This document shows positions 46,432 to 54,833 of a stretch of 64,000 bases of DNA, piece after piece. How positions within the stretch are numbered: position 1 is the stretch's first letter; each line of letters begins with the position of its first letter. This DNA is from Chitinibacter tainanensis DSM 15459 (lineage in GTDB: Bacteria > Pseudomonadota > Gammaproteobacteria > Burkholderiales > Chitinibacteraceae): the NCBI RefSeq assembly GCF_000429785.1, contig NZ_KE386952.1, forward strand, positions 334,917-398,916, written 5' to 3'. The notes below the pieces were generated by a model that worked only from the letters and a program-made list of their open reading frames with translations, was not told the origin of the DNA and did no database searches. The translations under genes and the position numbers were made by a program.

Positions 46432-46992
46432 ATGAAAACACTACTTCTCGCTAGCGCCGCTATCTTGTGTGCCGGTATCGCCCACGCCGAAATTCCAACC
46501 ATGAACTACAGCTGCCCGACCGGCATTGAGTTGCATGTCGACCAGGGTGGCTATGCCTACCTGAACGGCAAAAAAGCCAAGCTAAAAGTGACCAGCAAAG
46601 ATTATTTCACCGTCAGCGGTAATGGCGTGTCGGTGGATGTGATGACCAATCCGGACGGCACCCGCACCGTCAGCTACACCGGCAAACATGGTGCCAATGG
46701 CATGTGTTCGGAAGCCAATTTCAGCGCCGCAGCCGCCACCACCCCAGCACCGAAAAAAGCCGGCCCGATGCCAAAAAACATGCCTGCCTATTGCAAAGGC
46801 GAAGCCGCTGGCCAGTTTAATACCAAGCCAATTTATATTCAGGTGGGCAAACCTTTTGCCACCGCCACCGGCTACGCCATTAAAGGCACCGGTGATTTAG
46901 GCAATCAGGGCAAAAAGCCATTCCAGTGCAATTTTGACCAGAACGGCAAGCTGCAAAATTTTCAATCACTGGTGAATGAAGGCAGTCTGTAA
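46432..46992 (+). CDS. Exported hypothetical protein
   Basis: 186 residues; signal peptide ends AHA. An N-terminal beta-rich domain (EIPTMNYSCPTG, cysteines) is followed by a Pro/Ala linker (about 100-118) and a C-terminal domain AYCKGEAAGQF...PFQCNFDQNG. Its two Cys-containing domains and N-x-F ending resemble the C-terminus (YSCNFDRTGR) of the protein at 6428. AAGGA lies eight bases before the ATG. Family not recognised. Confidence 0.65.
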   Translation: MKTLLLASAAILCAGIAHAEIPTMNYSCPTGIELHVDQGGYAYLNGKKAKLKVTSKDYFTVSGNGVSVDVMTNPDGTRTVSYTGKHGANGMCSEANFSAAAATTPAPKKAGPMPKNMPAYCKGEAAGQFNTKPIYIQVGKPFATATGYAIKGTGDLGNQGKKPFQCNFDQNGKLQNFQSLVNEGSL

Positions 46993-46994
46993 GA

Positions 46995-47043
46995 GCGTAT
47001 TGCCTGCAAAGGAAAACAAATAAAGCCCTACAAAGCAATACAG
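46995..47043. repeat. 49-nt palindromic repeat, copy 11 (diverged)
   Basis: GCGTATTGCC...AAGCAATACAG, 49 nt, with AAAGCCCTACA inside. It lies two bases after the stop of the exported protein and ends at the following hairpin. Confidence 0.65.
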
Positions 47044-47065
47044 CGGCGGGTATAGCCCGCCGCTG
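47041..47065. terminator. GC-rich hairpin, weak terminator
   Basis: Perfect ten-base-pair stem CAGCGGCGGG/CCCGCCGCTG with a TATAG loop, followed by TATTTT. It lies between convergent genes. Confidence 0.6.
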
Positions 47066-47088
47066 TATTTTAAGGCGCTGGTAAATGC

Positions 47089-47901
47089 TTATTGTACGGC
47101 GGCGACTTTCTGCTCAGCACTTGGGGCACTGGCAGCTGGCGCATTGGCTTTTAGCTTGGCGCGTTGCCATGCCGCCAAGAGCTCGGTGTTGATTTTATCT
47201 GCATGCTGCCGTAGCTGACGCTGCGCCATGGCCGGTACTTTCTCCGCATCGGCCAACACCCCAGCCCAGGTCATATAAGTTTCTTCTTTGGCGGGCTGAA
47301 ACGTCACCAGCTCCTGCCCCAACACAACCCGCGCGGGATTGCCCACCTGCACGCTGTATTTGGTGATCACAATCGGTTTAAACGAATCAGTGGTACCAAC
47401 TGCGCCATACCCAGTCACGGATTCCAACTCAACCCGCGCCTGCTTATCAGCCAAGGCAGCTGGCGCCGCCGCGCCTGAAGCGGTGCTGGCGCGTGCAAGC
47501 AGTTTTACTTGTGCGCCGGTTTCCTGGGCAATCTTGGCACCGATGTATTCAGCCTGCACGCGGTTTACATCCCAGTCGGCCGCTTTGCCTTTAATGGTTT
47601 TATCCAGCGCCTCGGTGCGCTCGAGATTTTTCGACGCGACACCGGCTTCCACCGCCTGATCAATGGCTACCGCGGCTAACAAGCCCAATGGCCCTAATAA
47701 GCCGCCCAAATTACCCAAGCCAGTGGCCCCACGGCCCGTATATTTGGTGACCAAGGCATAATTAGTGGGCGTATAGCTGATCACCACTTCATTAAATGGC
47801 TCAATGCTGGGTTCTACTTTGGCAGTCGGCTTGGTGGATGTGCTCGCACAACCCACGAGCGTGATAGCAAGGGCGGCGGCAGTCAACAGTTTGCAGTTCA
47901 T
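47089..47901 (-). CDS. Lipoprotein, unknown
   Basis: 270 residues with lipobox LVGC (lipidated Cys about 18). A Gly-rich hydrophobic stretch (about 63-83) and an Ala-rich C-terminus. No family recognised. The longest glycine segment could insert in membrane. It is transcribed alone from the minus strand. Confidence 0.6.
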   Translation of the reverse strand: MNCKLLTAAALAITLVGCASTSTKPTAKVEPSIEPFNEVVISYTPTNYALVTKYTGRGATGLGNLGGLLGPLGLLAAVAIDQAVEAGVASKNLERTEALDKTIKGKAADWDVNRVQAEYIGAKIAQETGAQVKLLARASTASGAAAPAALADKQARVELESVTGYGAVGTTDSFKPIVITKYSVQVGNPARVVLGQELVTFQPAKEETYMTWAGVLADAEKVPAMAQRQLRQHADKINTELLAAWQRAKLKANAPAASAPSAEQKVAAVQ

Positions 47902-48156
47902 AGCAGGTACATCTTTCCCAATAGATTGTTCGTAAGCAAAATGAAATTTTGTAGAGGCAATACATTAGCACAATCTAATATTCAAAAGGGGTAAAAACCG
48001 CCGAATTGCTGACAAGGCACGACACTTATCGCATAGCGCAAACGCGCTCATCGTCGCAGCGGGGCCGAACGAAAACAGAAGAAATGCGGTGTACGGAGAG
48101 GGCGCAGCACACTAACGGTGCCGCCAAGAGAAGCCAATGCAGGCTGGCGATCGGCA

Positions 48157-48182
48157 ACAAAAAAGCCGCTTCGCAGCGGCTT
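48157..48182 (-). terminator. Intrinsic terminator downstream of tRNA-Gln
   Basis: Stem AGCCGCT/AGCGGCT with TCGC-like loop; the seven As on the plus strand become a T-run on the minus strand. Begins just past the tRNA 3' end. Confidence 0.8.
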
Positions 48183-48191
48183 GTTTGTGAG

Positions 48192-48268
48192 TGGCAGGGG
48201 AAGAAGGATTCGAACCTTCGCATGCCGGAATCAAAATCCGGTGCCTTAACCAACTTGGCGACTCCCCT
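48192..48268 (-). tRNA. tRNA-Gln (UUG)
   Basis: Minus strand, 77 nt including an encoded CCA. The seven-base acceptor stem AGGGGAG pairs with TTCCCCT. The D-arm is GCC...GGC. Anticodon stem CCGGA/TCCGG with loop TTTTGAT gives anticodon UUG. T-arm GAAGGTTCGAATCCTTC. The discriminator base is G, as in other tRNA-Gln. Confidence 0.95.
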
Positions 48269-48281
48269 ACACAGGCTGCGC

Positions 48282-48310
48282 AGTATATATAGCCTAATTC
48301 AGCTTGGCAA
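48282..48310 (-). promoter_or_regulatory. Promoter of tRNA-Gln
   Basis: On the minus strand TTGCCA, 17 bases, TATACT: near-consensus sigma-70 boxes about 14 bases upstream of the tRNA 5' end. Confidence 0.7.
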
Positions 48311-48341
48311 GCCTTTTTTGAAAATATTTTTGCCCGGCGGT

Positions 48342-49025
48342 TTAGGCCGCGCGATAACGGGTGGGGTCGGCCACGCCGGCGGCGGAAAAACCGGCGGCGC
48401 GCAGGCGGCAGGCATCACACAGGCCGCACGCTTCGCCGGCCTCATTCGCCTGATAGCAGGTGGTGGTGAGGCTGTAATCCACGCCCAGTTTCAGCCCTTC
48501 GCTAATGATCTGCGCCTTGGTCAAGCGAATGAGCGGCGTGTGGATATGCAGCGCCGAGCCCTCTACGCCCACCTTGGTCGCCAAGCGTGCCATGGCCTGA
48601 AAGGCCGAAATGTATTCGGGGCGGCAATCAGGGTAGCCGGAATAATCCACGGCATTCACGCCGATGTAGATGTCATCGGCTTTCAGCACTTCGGCCCAGG
48701 CCAGTGCAAACGACAGCAGCACGGTATTGCGCGCCGGCACGTAGGTCACCGGGATTTCATCTTCCTGCACGCCACTGGTGGGCACTGCGATATTGCCATC
48801 GGTGAGCGCCGAGCCACCAAAAGCCGCCAGATCGATTTTCACCACGCGGTGCTCAATTGCCCCGAGGCTCGCGGCCACGCGCTTGGCGGCGGCCAGCTCG
48901 GCGTTATGCCGCTGGCCGTAATCAAATGACAGGGCATAGCAGTCAAAACCGGCGGCTTTGGCCATGGCCAGACAAGTGGCCGAATCCAGGCCACCCGATA
49001 ATAAAATAATCGCTTTTTTGTTCAT
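48342..49025 (-). CDS. queC: 7-cyano-7-deazaguanine synthase QueC
   Basis: 227 residues. Starts [18 protein letters not shown], the PP-loop ATP-pyrophosphatase site SGGLDSA. Zinc-binding cysteines near the C-terminus: [17 protein letters not shown]. It converts 7-carboxy-7-deazaguanine to preQ0 with ammonia and ATP, in queuosine biosynthesis. The ATG at 49025 has AAGGAG upstream; the longer frame reads into the repeat. Follows queE on the minus strand, separated by repeat copy 12. Confidence 0.97.
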   Translation of the reverse strand: MNKKAIILLSGGLDSATCLAMAKAAGFDCYALSFDYGQRHNAELAAAKRVAASLGAIEHRVVKIDLAAFGGSALTDGNIAVPTSGVQEDEIPVTYVPARNTVLLSFALAWAEVLKADDIYIGVNAVDYSGYPDCRPEYISAFQAMARLATKVGVEGSALHIHTPLIRLTKAQIISEGLKLGVDYSLTTTCYQANEAGEACGLCDACRLRAAGFSAAGVADPTRYRAA

Positions 49026-49042
49026 GTTTGGCTCCTTAGCAT

Positions 49043-49091
49043 GGGTATAGTTGGCAAAGCTAATTAATAAAATACTTAGCGGTCTATACCC
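49043..49091. repeat. 49-nt palindromic repeat, copy 12
   Basis: GGGTATAG...CTATACCC. It lies between queE and queC; the queE stop codon TAG is part of GGGTATAG on the minus strand. Contains GGCAAAGCTAATTAATAA as interior. Confidence 0.8.
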
Positions 49092-49728
49092 CCGGTTTTT
49101 CACCCCAAAGGATTTTGTGCAGCTGCACTTGCACGCGCACCGGCAGCTTGTCGGCGATCACCCATTCGGCCAGCTCCACCGGCTTGAGGCTTTCCCATAC
49201 TGGCGAGAAAATCACCGGGGCTTTGTGATGCAGGGATTGGGTCAGCACCAGCTCGCGCGCCCATTCGTAATCACTACGATCCACCAGCACGAATTTAATT
49301 TCATCGTGCTGGTTCACGGCTTCCAGATTGGCCCACAGCATATTGGGCAGTTCGCCGGATTTGGGGGTTTTGACATCCAGAATGCGCGATACACGCGGAT
49401 CGACGCAATCAATCGGCTGGCCGCCGCCGGTTTCGGTGCTGACGCTATAGCTGGCATCGCATAGGCGCTTAAACAGCAGATGCACCGGCTTTTGCGCCAG
49501 TGGCTCGCCACCGGTCACACAGACGGTAGGACAGCCATAGCTTTCCACCTGCGCCATGATGTCATCCAGGCTCATGGTTTTGCCGCCGGTGAAGGCATAG
49601 GCGCTATCGCAGTAGGTGCAGCGCATCGGACAGCCGGTGAGGCGGATAAACACGGTGGGCAGGCCCATCCGGCTGGTTTCGCCCTGCAGTGAGTGAAAAA
49701 TCTCGGTAATACGCAAACTTTCGCGCAT
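49084..49728 (-). CDS. queE: 7-carboxy-7-deazaguanine synthase QueE
   Basis: 214 residues, a radical AdoMet enzyme. The cluster motif is CPMRCTYC, CxxxCxxC, as expected. [20 protein letters not shown] begins it (shown in part), with TGGEPLAQ as the Gly-rich AdoMet contact. It makes 7-carboxy-7-deazaguanine from 6-carboxytetrahydropterin. The ATG at 49728 is the canonical [11 protein letters not shown] start; a longer frame exists but lacks signal. A terminator-like hairpin lies in its leader. Confidence 0.95.
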   Translation of the reverse strand: MRESLRITEIFHSLQGETSRMGLPTVFIRLTGCPMRCTYCDSAYAFTGGKTMSLDDIMAQVESYGCPTVCVTGGEPLAQKPVHLLFKRLCDASYSVSTETGGGQPIDCVDPRVSRILDVKTPKSGELPNMLWANLEAVNQHDEIKFVLVDRSDYEWARELVLTQSLHHKAPVIFSPVWESLKPVELAEWVIADKLPVRVQVQLHKILWGEKPGV

Positions 49729-49772
49729 AAACACTTCGTCCTTTCCAGAAAAACAGTCTGGGGGAAGCAAAC

Positions 49773-49799
49773 AAAAAAGGCATTGAACGAGGCAATGCC
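49773..49799 (-). terminator. Terminator-like hairpin in the queE leader
   Basis: GGCATTG/CAATGCC with an AACGAGG-complement loop, followed by a T-run on the minus strand, 45 bases before the queE ATG. It does not match known preQ1 riboswitch cores by eye. Confidence 0.6.
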
Positions 49800-49966
49800 G
49801 CAGGCTGGCCGGCAGGCGAATCCCACCCCAGTATGCTCGGCATTTTATACCTGTAAGCGAACAAGATACAGGCAGGATTACCCTAGCCGGCGCCAGGCAG
49901 ACGACTGTCGGCTGGGCGGTGCTGTATGGATTTTTACACTGGTATGCGCCCGGCATTCGGCGTCTA

Positions 49967-49985
49967 ATAGAGAACCACTCTCATT
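49967..49985. promoter_or_regulatory. Fur-like box
   Basis: ATAGAGAACCACTCTCATT: an imperfect GAGA-N5-TCTC palindrome that follows the core of Fur boxes (ATGAGAATNATTCTCAT). It lies about 65 bases upstream of the Bcr/CflA-type exporter gene. Confidence 0.45.
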
Positions 49986-50050
49986 TTCTCTGCCGCACCA
50001 CGGGATAGCCCCACTGGCTCTCACCTCCCCAGCCGCGGCAGCATAAACGT

Positions 50051-51253
50051 ATGACCACAACGACCCCACCGCACAGCCGCTTTGCCGGCTGGATTTTATT
50101 GCTGGCCGCGCTCACCGCGCTGGGCCCGCTATCGATTGATATGTATTTGCCGGGCTTGCCCGCCATCGGCCATGAGCTGCACGCCGGCGATGGCACGGTG
50201 CAGCTCACGCTCGCGAGCTATTTTATTGGCCTGGCTATCGGGCAGATTTTGTATGGGCCGCTGTCCGATCATTACGGCCGCAAACCGCCGCTGTTACTCG
50301 GCCTCGGCGTCTATCTGCTTGCCTCACTGGGCTGCGCGCTGGCCAGCAGTATCGAAGCCTTGGTGGCGCTGCGCTTTTTGCAGGCGCTGGGCGGCTGCGC
50401 CGGGATGGTGATTGCGCGGGCCGTGGTGCGCGATCGCTGCGACCCGCGTAGTGCAGCGCAGGTGTATTCATCATTGGTTTTGGTGATGGGGATCGCCCCG
50501 ATTCTGGCACCGCTACTGGGTAGCTGGGTGGTCACCACGCTGAGCTGGCGGGCGATTTTTGGCTTGCTAGCCGGCTTTGCGCTGCTGTGCCTGCTGGCCA
50601 TGCATTACCTGCTGCCAGAAACCCGCCCCGCCGTGCAAGGGCAGCGGCTCGCACTGGGCGATACTTTGCGCGCCTATCGCGGCTTGCTGCGTGATCGGCA
50701 TTTTATGGGCTACGCGCTCACCGGCGGGCTGGCGGTCGCCGGCTTGTTTGCCTACATTACCGGCTCGCCGATTGTCATGATGAAGGTGTATGGCCTGAGC
50801 CCCACGCATTACAGCCTGACCTTCGGCAGCATCGCCGCCTGCTACATTCTGGCCAGCCAACTGAATGCCCGCGCGCTGAAAACCAGCTCGATTGATCTGC
50901 TGCTGCACCGCGCGAGCTTGGCCCTGGGATTGGCCAGCGGCACCTTGCTGGTGTCCAGCCTGATTACACATCCACCGTTCTGGTTGGTGGTGGGCTGTAT
51001 TTATCTGTATCTGCTGGCGCTGGGCTTTGCCGCCCCCAATGCCACGGCCGGGGCACTGGCTCAGCATGGCCAGCAAGCGGGCCTGGCCTCGGCGCTGATG
51101 GGCACGCTGCAGTTTGGCATTGCCACGCTAGCCGGCGTACTAATGGGGGTATGGCACGATGGCAGCAGCCTGCCCTTGGCGAGTACTTTGGCGGTATGCG
51201 GCATCGGCGCGCTGCTGGCTTATCGGCTGGTAGCCATCAAATTACAGCCGTAA
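50051..51253 (+). CDS. Bcr/CflA-family multidrug efflux MFS transporter
   Basis: 400 residues with 12 transmembrane helices. The MFS loop motif is GPLSDHYGRKPPL between helices 2 and 3; PLSIDMYLPGLPAI near the start is the Bcr/CflA signature. It exports hydrophobic drugs or small peptides by proton antiport; some members export siderophores. A Fur-like box upstream and the placement beside queE suggest separate, possibly iron-linked, control. Ends 12 bases before repeat copy 13. Confidence 0.88.
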   Translation: MTTTTPPHSRFAGWILLLAALTALGPLSIDMYLPGLPAIGHELHAGDGTVQLTLASYFIGLAIGQILYGPLSDHYGRKPPLLLGLGVYLLASLGCALASSIEALVALRFLQALGGCAGMVIARAVVRDRCDPRSAAQVYSSLVLVMGIAPILAPLLGSWVVTTLSWRAIFGLLAGFALLCLLAMHYLLPETRPAVQGQRLALGDTLRAYRGLLRDRHFMGYALTGGLAVAGLFAYITGSPIVMMKVYGLSPTHYSLTFGSIAACYILASQLNARALKTSSIDLLLHRASLALGLASGTLLVSSLITHPPFWLVVGCIYLYLLALGFAAPNATAGALAQHGQQAGLASALMGTLQFGIATLAGVLMGVWHDGSSLPLASTLAVCGIGALLAYRLVAIKLQP

Positions 51254-51264
51254 ATGCGACTTAG

Positions 51265-51313
51265 GGGTATTGCTCTCAAGTCAAATAATATCAATTCTTG
51301 CACAGCAATACCC
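51265..51313. repeat. 49-nt palindromic repeat, copy 13
   Basis: GGGTATTGCT/AGCAATACCC perfect ten-base ends. Between the convergent MFS and GlsB-like genes. Confidence 0.85.
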
Positions 51314-51322
51314 ACCAAGAAA

Positions 51323-51607
51323 CTAACGGCTCAGTTGCCGCTGTTGCTGAACTCGACGCCACAGCAGCAGCAAACCCATCGCCCCCAGCACCGCGGCCAC
51401 CAGTTGCAACACGCCGCCGTGCAAGCCCAGTAATGCGAGCAAGCCACTGGCCAACCAGCTACCGGCAAGCCCCACCAAACAGGTGGCCAACCAGCCGCCC
51501 GGATCGCGCCCTGGCAGCAACCACTTCGCCACAGCGCCAATCAGCAAACCTATCAATGCGGCAAAAAATACCCCCATGACACTACCCATTACGATTGCTG
51601 TTTCCAT
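51323..51607 (-). CDS. GlsB/YeaQ-family (transglycosylase-associated) membrane protein
   Basis: 94 residues with three transmembrane helices. The loop WLLPGRDPGGWLATCLVGLAGSW is the family pattern (shown in part: LLPGRDPGGW). Stress-response inner membrane protein of unknown action. The ATG at 51607 has GAAGGAG upstream; the in-frame upstream ATG is less well placed. Confidence 0.85.
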   Translation of the reverse strand: METAIVMGSVMGVFFAALIGLLIGAVAKWLLPGRDPGGWLATCLVGLAGSWLASGLLALLGLHGGVLQLVAAVLGAMGLLLLWRRVQQQRQLSR

Positions 51608-51644
51608 GATGCACTCCTTCGATTCGAGCAATTAACAACGAAAA

Positions 51645-52022
51645 CTACCTCTCACTGGTGAATAACCACCAGGTCACCAGCCCCGCCACCAGCAGCACGG
51701 CCAGCTGTAATAGCGGCAAAATCACCAAAACAATGGGCCCCTGCGGATCTGGATTGAGATACACCACATCCAGCAGCACAATCGGCCCTTGCACGGCGGC
51801 AAGGCTTGCTGCGACTTGCCACGCGCCCCGCCCCTTTGCGCCAATGAAACGCACGCCGGCCAGCATCAGCAAATACGGCCAGCCCAACCAGCACCACCAC
51901 CCCAGAGGATAATGGCCCAGCTGCGCGAGCAAATATCCAGTCGCACCACCGGTGGCAAGAAGCCAGACACCGCAGCCATACCGGGCCGCCCAACTCTCAT
52001 CCGGGCTGATCAAGATCCGCAT
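51645..52022 (-). CDS. Membrane protein, unknown
   Basis: About 125 residues, four likely transmembrane helices (Trp/Leu/Gly-rich). The ATG at 52022 follows AAGGAGG. Sits between the GlsB-like and exported-paralogue genes in one direction, 27 bases after the latter. Family not recognised. Confidence 0.6.
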   Translation of the reverse strand: MRILISPDESWAARYGCGVWLLATGGATGYLLAQLGHYPLGWWCWLGWPYLLMLAGVRFIGAKGRGAWQVAASLAAVQGPIVLLDVVYLNPDPQGPIVLVILPLLQLAVLLVAGLVTWWLFTSER

Positions 52023-52048
52023 CTGAGCCTCCTTCGTCGCCACCGGCA

Positions 52049-52693
52049 TTACAGGCAGGCACTGTTATCCACCACATTGACATCGCTATACCGCCCCTGC
52101 CGGGTAGTCACTTGCACACATTCGCGGGCAGCGCCGTTCCACCACGTGGTGTAGCTGCGATGCCAGCCTTTTTCGCCATCCACATTGTGAAAACCACGCG
52201 ATTGCAACTCGGATTCACCATAGGAAGCCCGGATGCCTTGCAAATCTTCAACATCCACAAAGTACCGATGCTGTTGCTCATTCATGTCGTCATGTTGATG
52301 CTTATGCCGCTGATGATTAATCAAGGCAGCAACGCCGACCGCCGCAGCGACGCCCAATCCGAGGGCAACGGCGTTGCTTTTCGAGCCGCCGCCATCGGCG
52401 TATTTTTCGCAATCCGCACGTGGGGTATTGCGCAGCGATTGATAGGTGTAGCCGGTTTGATAGGCGGTGATGCAATCCTGCGTACTGGCATTCCACCAGG
52501 TATCCCATTTGTCATCGCCCGAAGTTTCGGTATGCACTTGGCTATAACCCGCCTGCGCTAATTGATCGGCCACTTTGCGATTATCTCGCCCAGCCAGATA
52601 GCTAAAATCACGTGCTTGGGCCTGAGCCAGCAGGAATGGATTGGCGAGCAACGCCACCAACAAGCTACTAGCAATCGAGGAGTAGGTTTTCAT
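52049..52693 (-). CDS. Exported protein, duplicated-domain family (paralogue of 43260)
   Basis: 214 residues. Signal peptide ends AQA. N-terminal domain GYSQVHTE...WWNASTQDCIT; glycine/alanine membrane-like segment at about 98-113 (LGLGVAAAVGVAALI); His-rich linker (HQRHKHQHDD); C-terminal domain RASYGESELQSRGFHNVDGEKGW...ECVQVTTRQGR. The plan and motif order match the protein at 43260, so the two are paralogues. ATG has AAGGAG upstream. Function unknown; probably a disulfide-bonded periplasmic protein. Confidence 0.75.
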   Translation of the reverse strand: MKTYSSIASSLLVALLANPFLLAQAQARDFSYLAGRDNRKVADQLAQAGYSQVHTETSGDDKWDTWWNASTQDCITAYQTGYTYQSLRNTPRADCEKYADGGGSKSNAVALGLGVAAAVGVAALINHQRHKHQHDDMNEQQHRYFVDVEDLQGIRASYGESELQSRGFHNVDGEKGWHRSYTTWWNGAARECVQVTTRQGRYSDVNVVDNSACL

Positions 52694-52741
52694 TTTGATC
52701 TCCTTGCTTGAGAACATAGAACTAGCAATGGGTGTGGCAAC

Positions 52742-54211
52742 TTAGCGCGATTCGCCCACGGTCAATAAGGCTTTCATTTCGGTAGCAATCAGCTCGGCCA
52801 ATGGGCCCAACACAATTTGGATGTGCTGCTGATCGAGCTTGATCACGCCAGCGGCGCCCAAGGCTTTCAGCTGGGCTTCATCAATCTGGGCGGTGTCGTT
52901 AACGGTGAGGCGCAGCCGGGTAATGCAGGCATCAATTTGCTGCAGATTCGTAGCCCCACCTACCACGGCCAGATAGGCCATTGCCAGCGCCGTTTTGTCA
53001 TTACTGGCTGGTGCGCTGGGCACCACTTCTTCGGCTTCCCGCCCCGGGGTTTGCAAGTTAAAGCGCACAATGGCCCAGCGGAAAGCGGCAAAATACAGCC
53101 CAAAAAACACCAGCCCCTGCAGCAGCAACATATACCAGCCCGTGGCGAGCGGATTCTGGCTCGACAACAAGAGATCAACGAAACCCGCGCTAAAACCAAA
53201 CCCCGCCATCCAGTGCATGCTGGCCGCGATATACAGGGAAAGCCCTGTCAGCACAGCGTGCAACACATACAGCGGCGGCGCGGCAAACATAAAGGCGAAT
53301 TCCAGCGGCTCGGTAATTCCAGTAAAAATCGATGACAACGCCGCAGTGGCCATGAGCGCCCCGACTTTGGCACGGTTTTCCGGTTTTGCACTCTGGAAGA
53401 TCGCCAGTGCAGCGCCGGGCAGGCCAAACATCATGATGGGAAAAAAGCCCGCCTGGTACATGCCGGTAACCCCTGGAATAGCGCGGCCTTCGGCAATGGC
53501 CCGTGCCCCGCCCAAGAAGTTGGGAATATCGTTAATCCCGGCCACGTCAAACCAGAACACCGGATAAAACGCGTGGTGCAAGCCAATGGGAATCAGCAAG
53601 CGATTGATCAGGCCAAATAAGCCCGCTCCCACTGCGCCGAGGCTACTGATCTGCTTACCGGCACTGATCAAACCTGCAAACAGCCATGGCCAGATCACCA
53701 GTAGCGGCAGGGCCAGCACTAACATGGCCAGCGACACCAGGATGGGTACTAGACGTTTGCCAGAGAAAAAGGCCAAACCCGCTGGCAACTCGGTTTGAGC
53801 AAAGCGGTTATACAAGGTCGCCGCAATGACCCCACACAAGATCCCAATGAATTGATTATTGATTTTGCCAAAGGCCGGCGAGACTTGCGCCAGCGGCTGG
53901 CCCTGGATCAGAGCCACGGCATGCGGGCTGAGCAAGGTAGTTAGCACCAGAAAACCTACGACCCCGGCCATCGCGGCTGCGCCGTCTTTGTCCTTGGACA
54001 GACCATAGGCCACACCAGCGGCAAACAGAATGCTCATATTATCGATAATGGCACTACCGGCCCCGCCCAGCGTGCTGGCAAACGGATGGTCACCCCCACT
54101 GGCCGACTGTAGCCAGTAGCCAATCCCCATCAGAATGGCCGCAGCGGGCAGAGTGGCCACGGGCAACATCAACGCCCGCCCGATTCTTTGCATATATCCA
54201 ATGATATTCAT
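52742..54211 (-). CDS. nagE: PTS EIICB, N-acetylglucosamine/glucose type (NagE-like)
   Basis: 489 residues. The N-terminal EIIC domain has ten-odd helices, with FGLPGAALAIFQSAKPENR and GITEPLEFAFMFAAP as family blocks. The C-terminal EIIB domain (about 400-489) has the phospho-Cys in DACITRLRLTV (about 428). No EIIA domain is fused. Substrate inferred from glucose/GlcNAc subfamily similarity; the chitin-binding esterase in the window fits GlcNAc. GAGGAG precedes the ATG. Confidence 0.88.
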   Translation of the reverse strand: MNIIGYMQRIGRALMLPVATLPAAAILMGIGYWLQSASGGDHPFASTLGGAGSAIIDNMSILFAAGVAYGLSKDKDGAAAMAGVVGFLVLTTLLSPHAVALIQGQPLAQVSPAFGKINNQFIGILCGVIAATLYNRFAQTELPAGLAFFSGKRLVPILVSLAMLVLALPLLVIWPWLFAGLISAGKQISSLGAVGAGLFGLINRLLIPIGLHHAFYPVFWFDVAGINDIPNFLGGARAIAEGRAIPGVTGMYQAGFFPIMMFGLPGAALAIFQSAKPENRAKVGALMATAALSSIFTGITEPLEFAFMFAAPPLYVLHAVLTGLSLYIAASMHWMAGFGFSAGFVDLLLSSQNPLATGWYMLLLQGLVFFGLYFAAFRWAIVRFNLQTPGREAEEVVPSAPASNDKTALAMAYLAVVGGATNLQQIDACITRLRLTVNDTAQIDEAQLKALGAAGVIKLDQQHIQIVLGPLAELIATEMKALLTVGESR

Positions 54212-54271
54212 GATGAACTCCTCAAGCGCTTAAGGCAGACGGCTTGACTTAGCCTTCTGCCAAATTTGGTC

Positions 54272-54664
54272 TTAGCGCCGACACAAGGTACTGAGATTGC
54301 GACCCGATGCCGGATTCATCGGTGTGCCATTGATGCGATTCACGATGTGAACGGTATCGGGCTGATCAGTGAAGTAATACGCGCCTACGCCTTCAATCCA
54401 GCGGGCGTCGTTGTTGCGGCAATCCACTTCATAAGTACCGATGGTAATAAAGCGCTTGCCATTGAAGTCCCGGGTCACCGCCCAATCTTCAACTACCACG
54501 CCGTTGTCCCGTAGATCAACCAGCCGGACAAACTCTTTGTCACTGATTTGGCGCATATCCCGCTCGATACTGCGGGTATTGAAGGTTTGCCCCGGGTAAT
54601 ACTGCATCGCGCTGGCGCCAAATGAAGCCAGACCCAAAACGGCGGCTAAAAGTAGCTGTTTCAT
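54272..54664 (-). CDS. Exported hypothetical protein
   Basis: About 130 residues with signal peptide ending ASA; the mature part has two cysteines (VDCRNN and LSTLCRR) and the aromatic start MQYYPGQTF. ATG at 54664 follows CAGGAG. No family recognised. Possibly a small periplasmic protein. Confidence 0.6.
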   Translation of the reverse strand: MKQLLLAAVLGLASFGASAMQYYPGQTFNTRSIERDMRQISDKEFVRLVDLRDNGVVVEDWAVTRDFNGKRFITIGTYEVDCRNNDARWIEGVGAYYFTDQPDTVHIVNRINGTPMNPASGRNLSTLCRR

Positions 54665-54784
54665 GCTGAATTCTCCTGTGTTGTGAATTGACAGAGACAT
54701 AATATGCCGATCGAAAATTCACTTCAATACACAAACGAATTGTTTTGCATGTAAAAATTGCACAACCACCACGTTGCAGGTAAT

Positions 54785-54809
54785 AAAAAAGCCAGCGCTT
54801 TGGCTGGCT
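54785..54809 (-). terminator. Intrinsic terminator downstream of the S24 regulator
   Basis: Stem AGCCAGC/GCTGGCT with a six-base loop; minus-strand T-run from the As at 54785-54790. Confidence 0.75.
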
Positions 54810-54833
54810 GATCTGGCTATCTACATCAAATAC

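Noticed and set aside
48006-48929. Plus-strand frame across the tRNA and queC
   Set aside because: It reads through the tRNA gene and antisense queC; no start signal.
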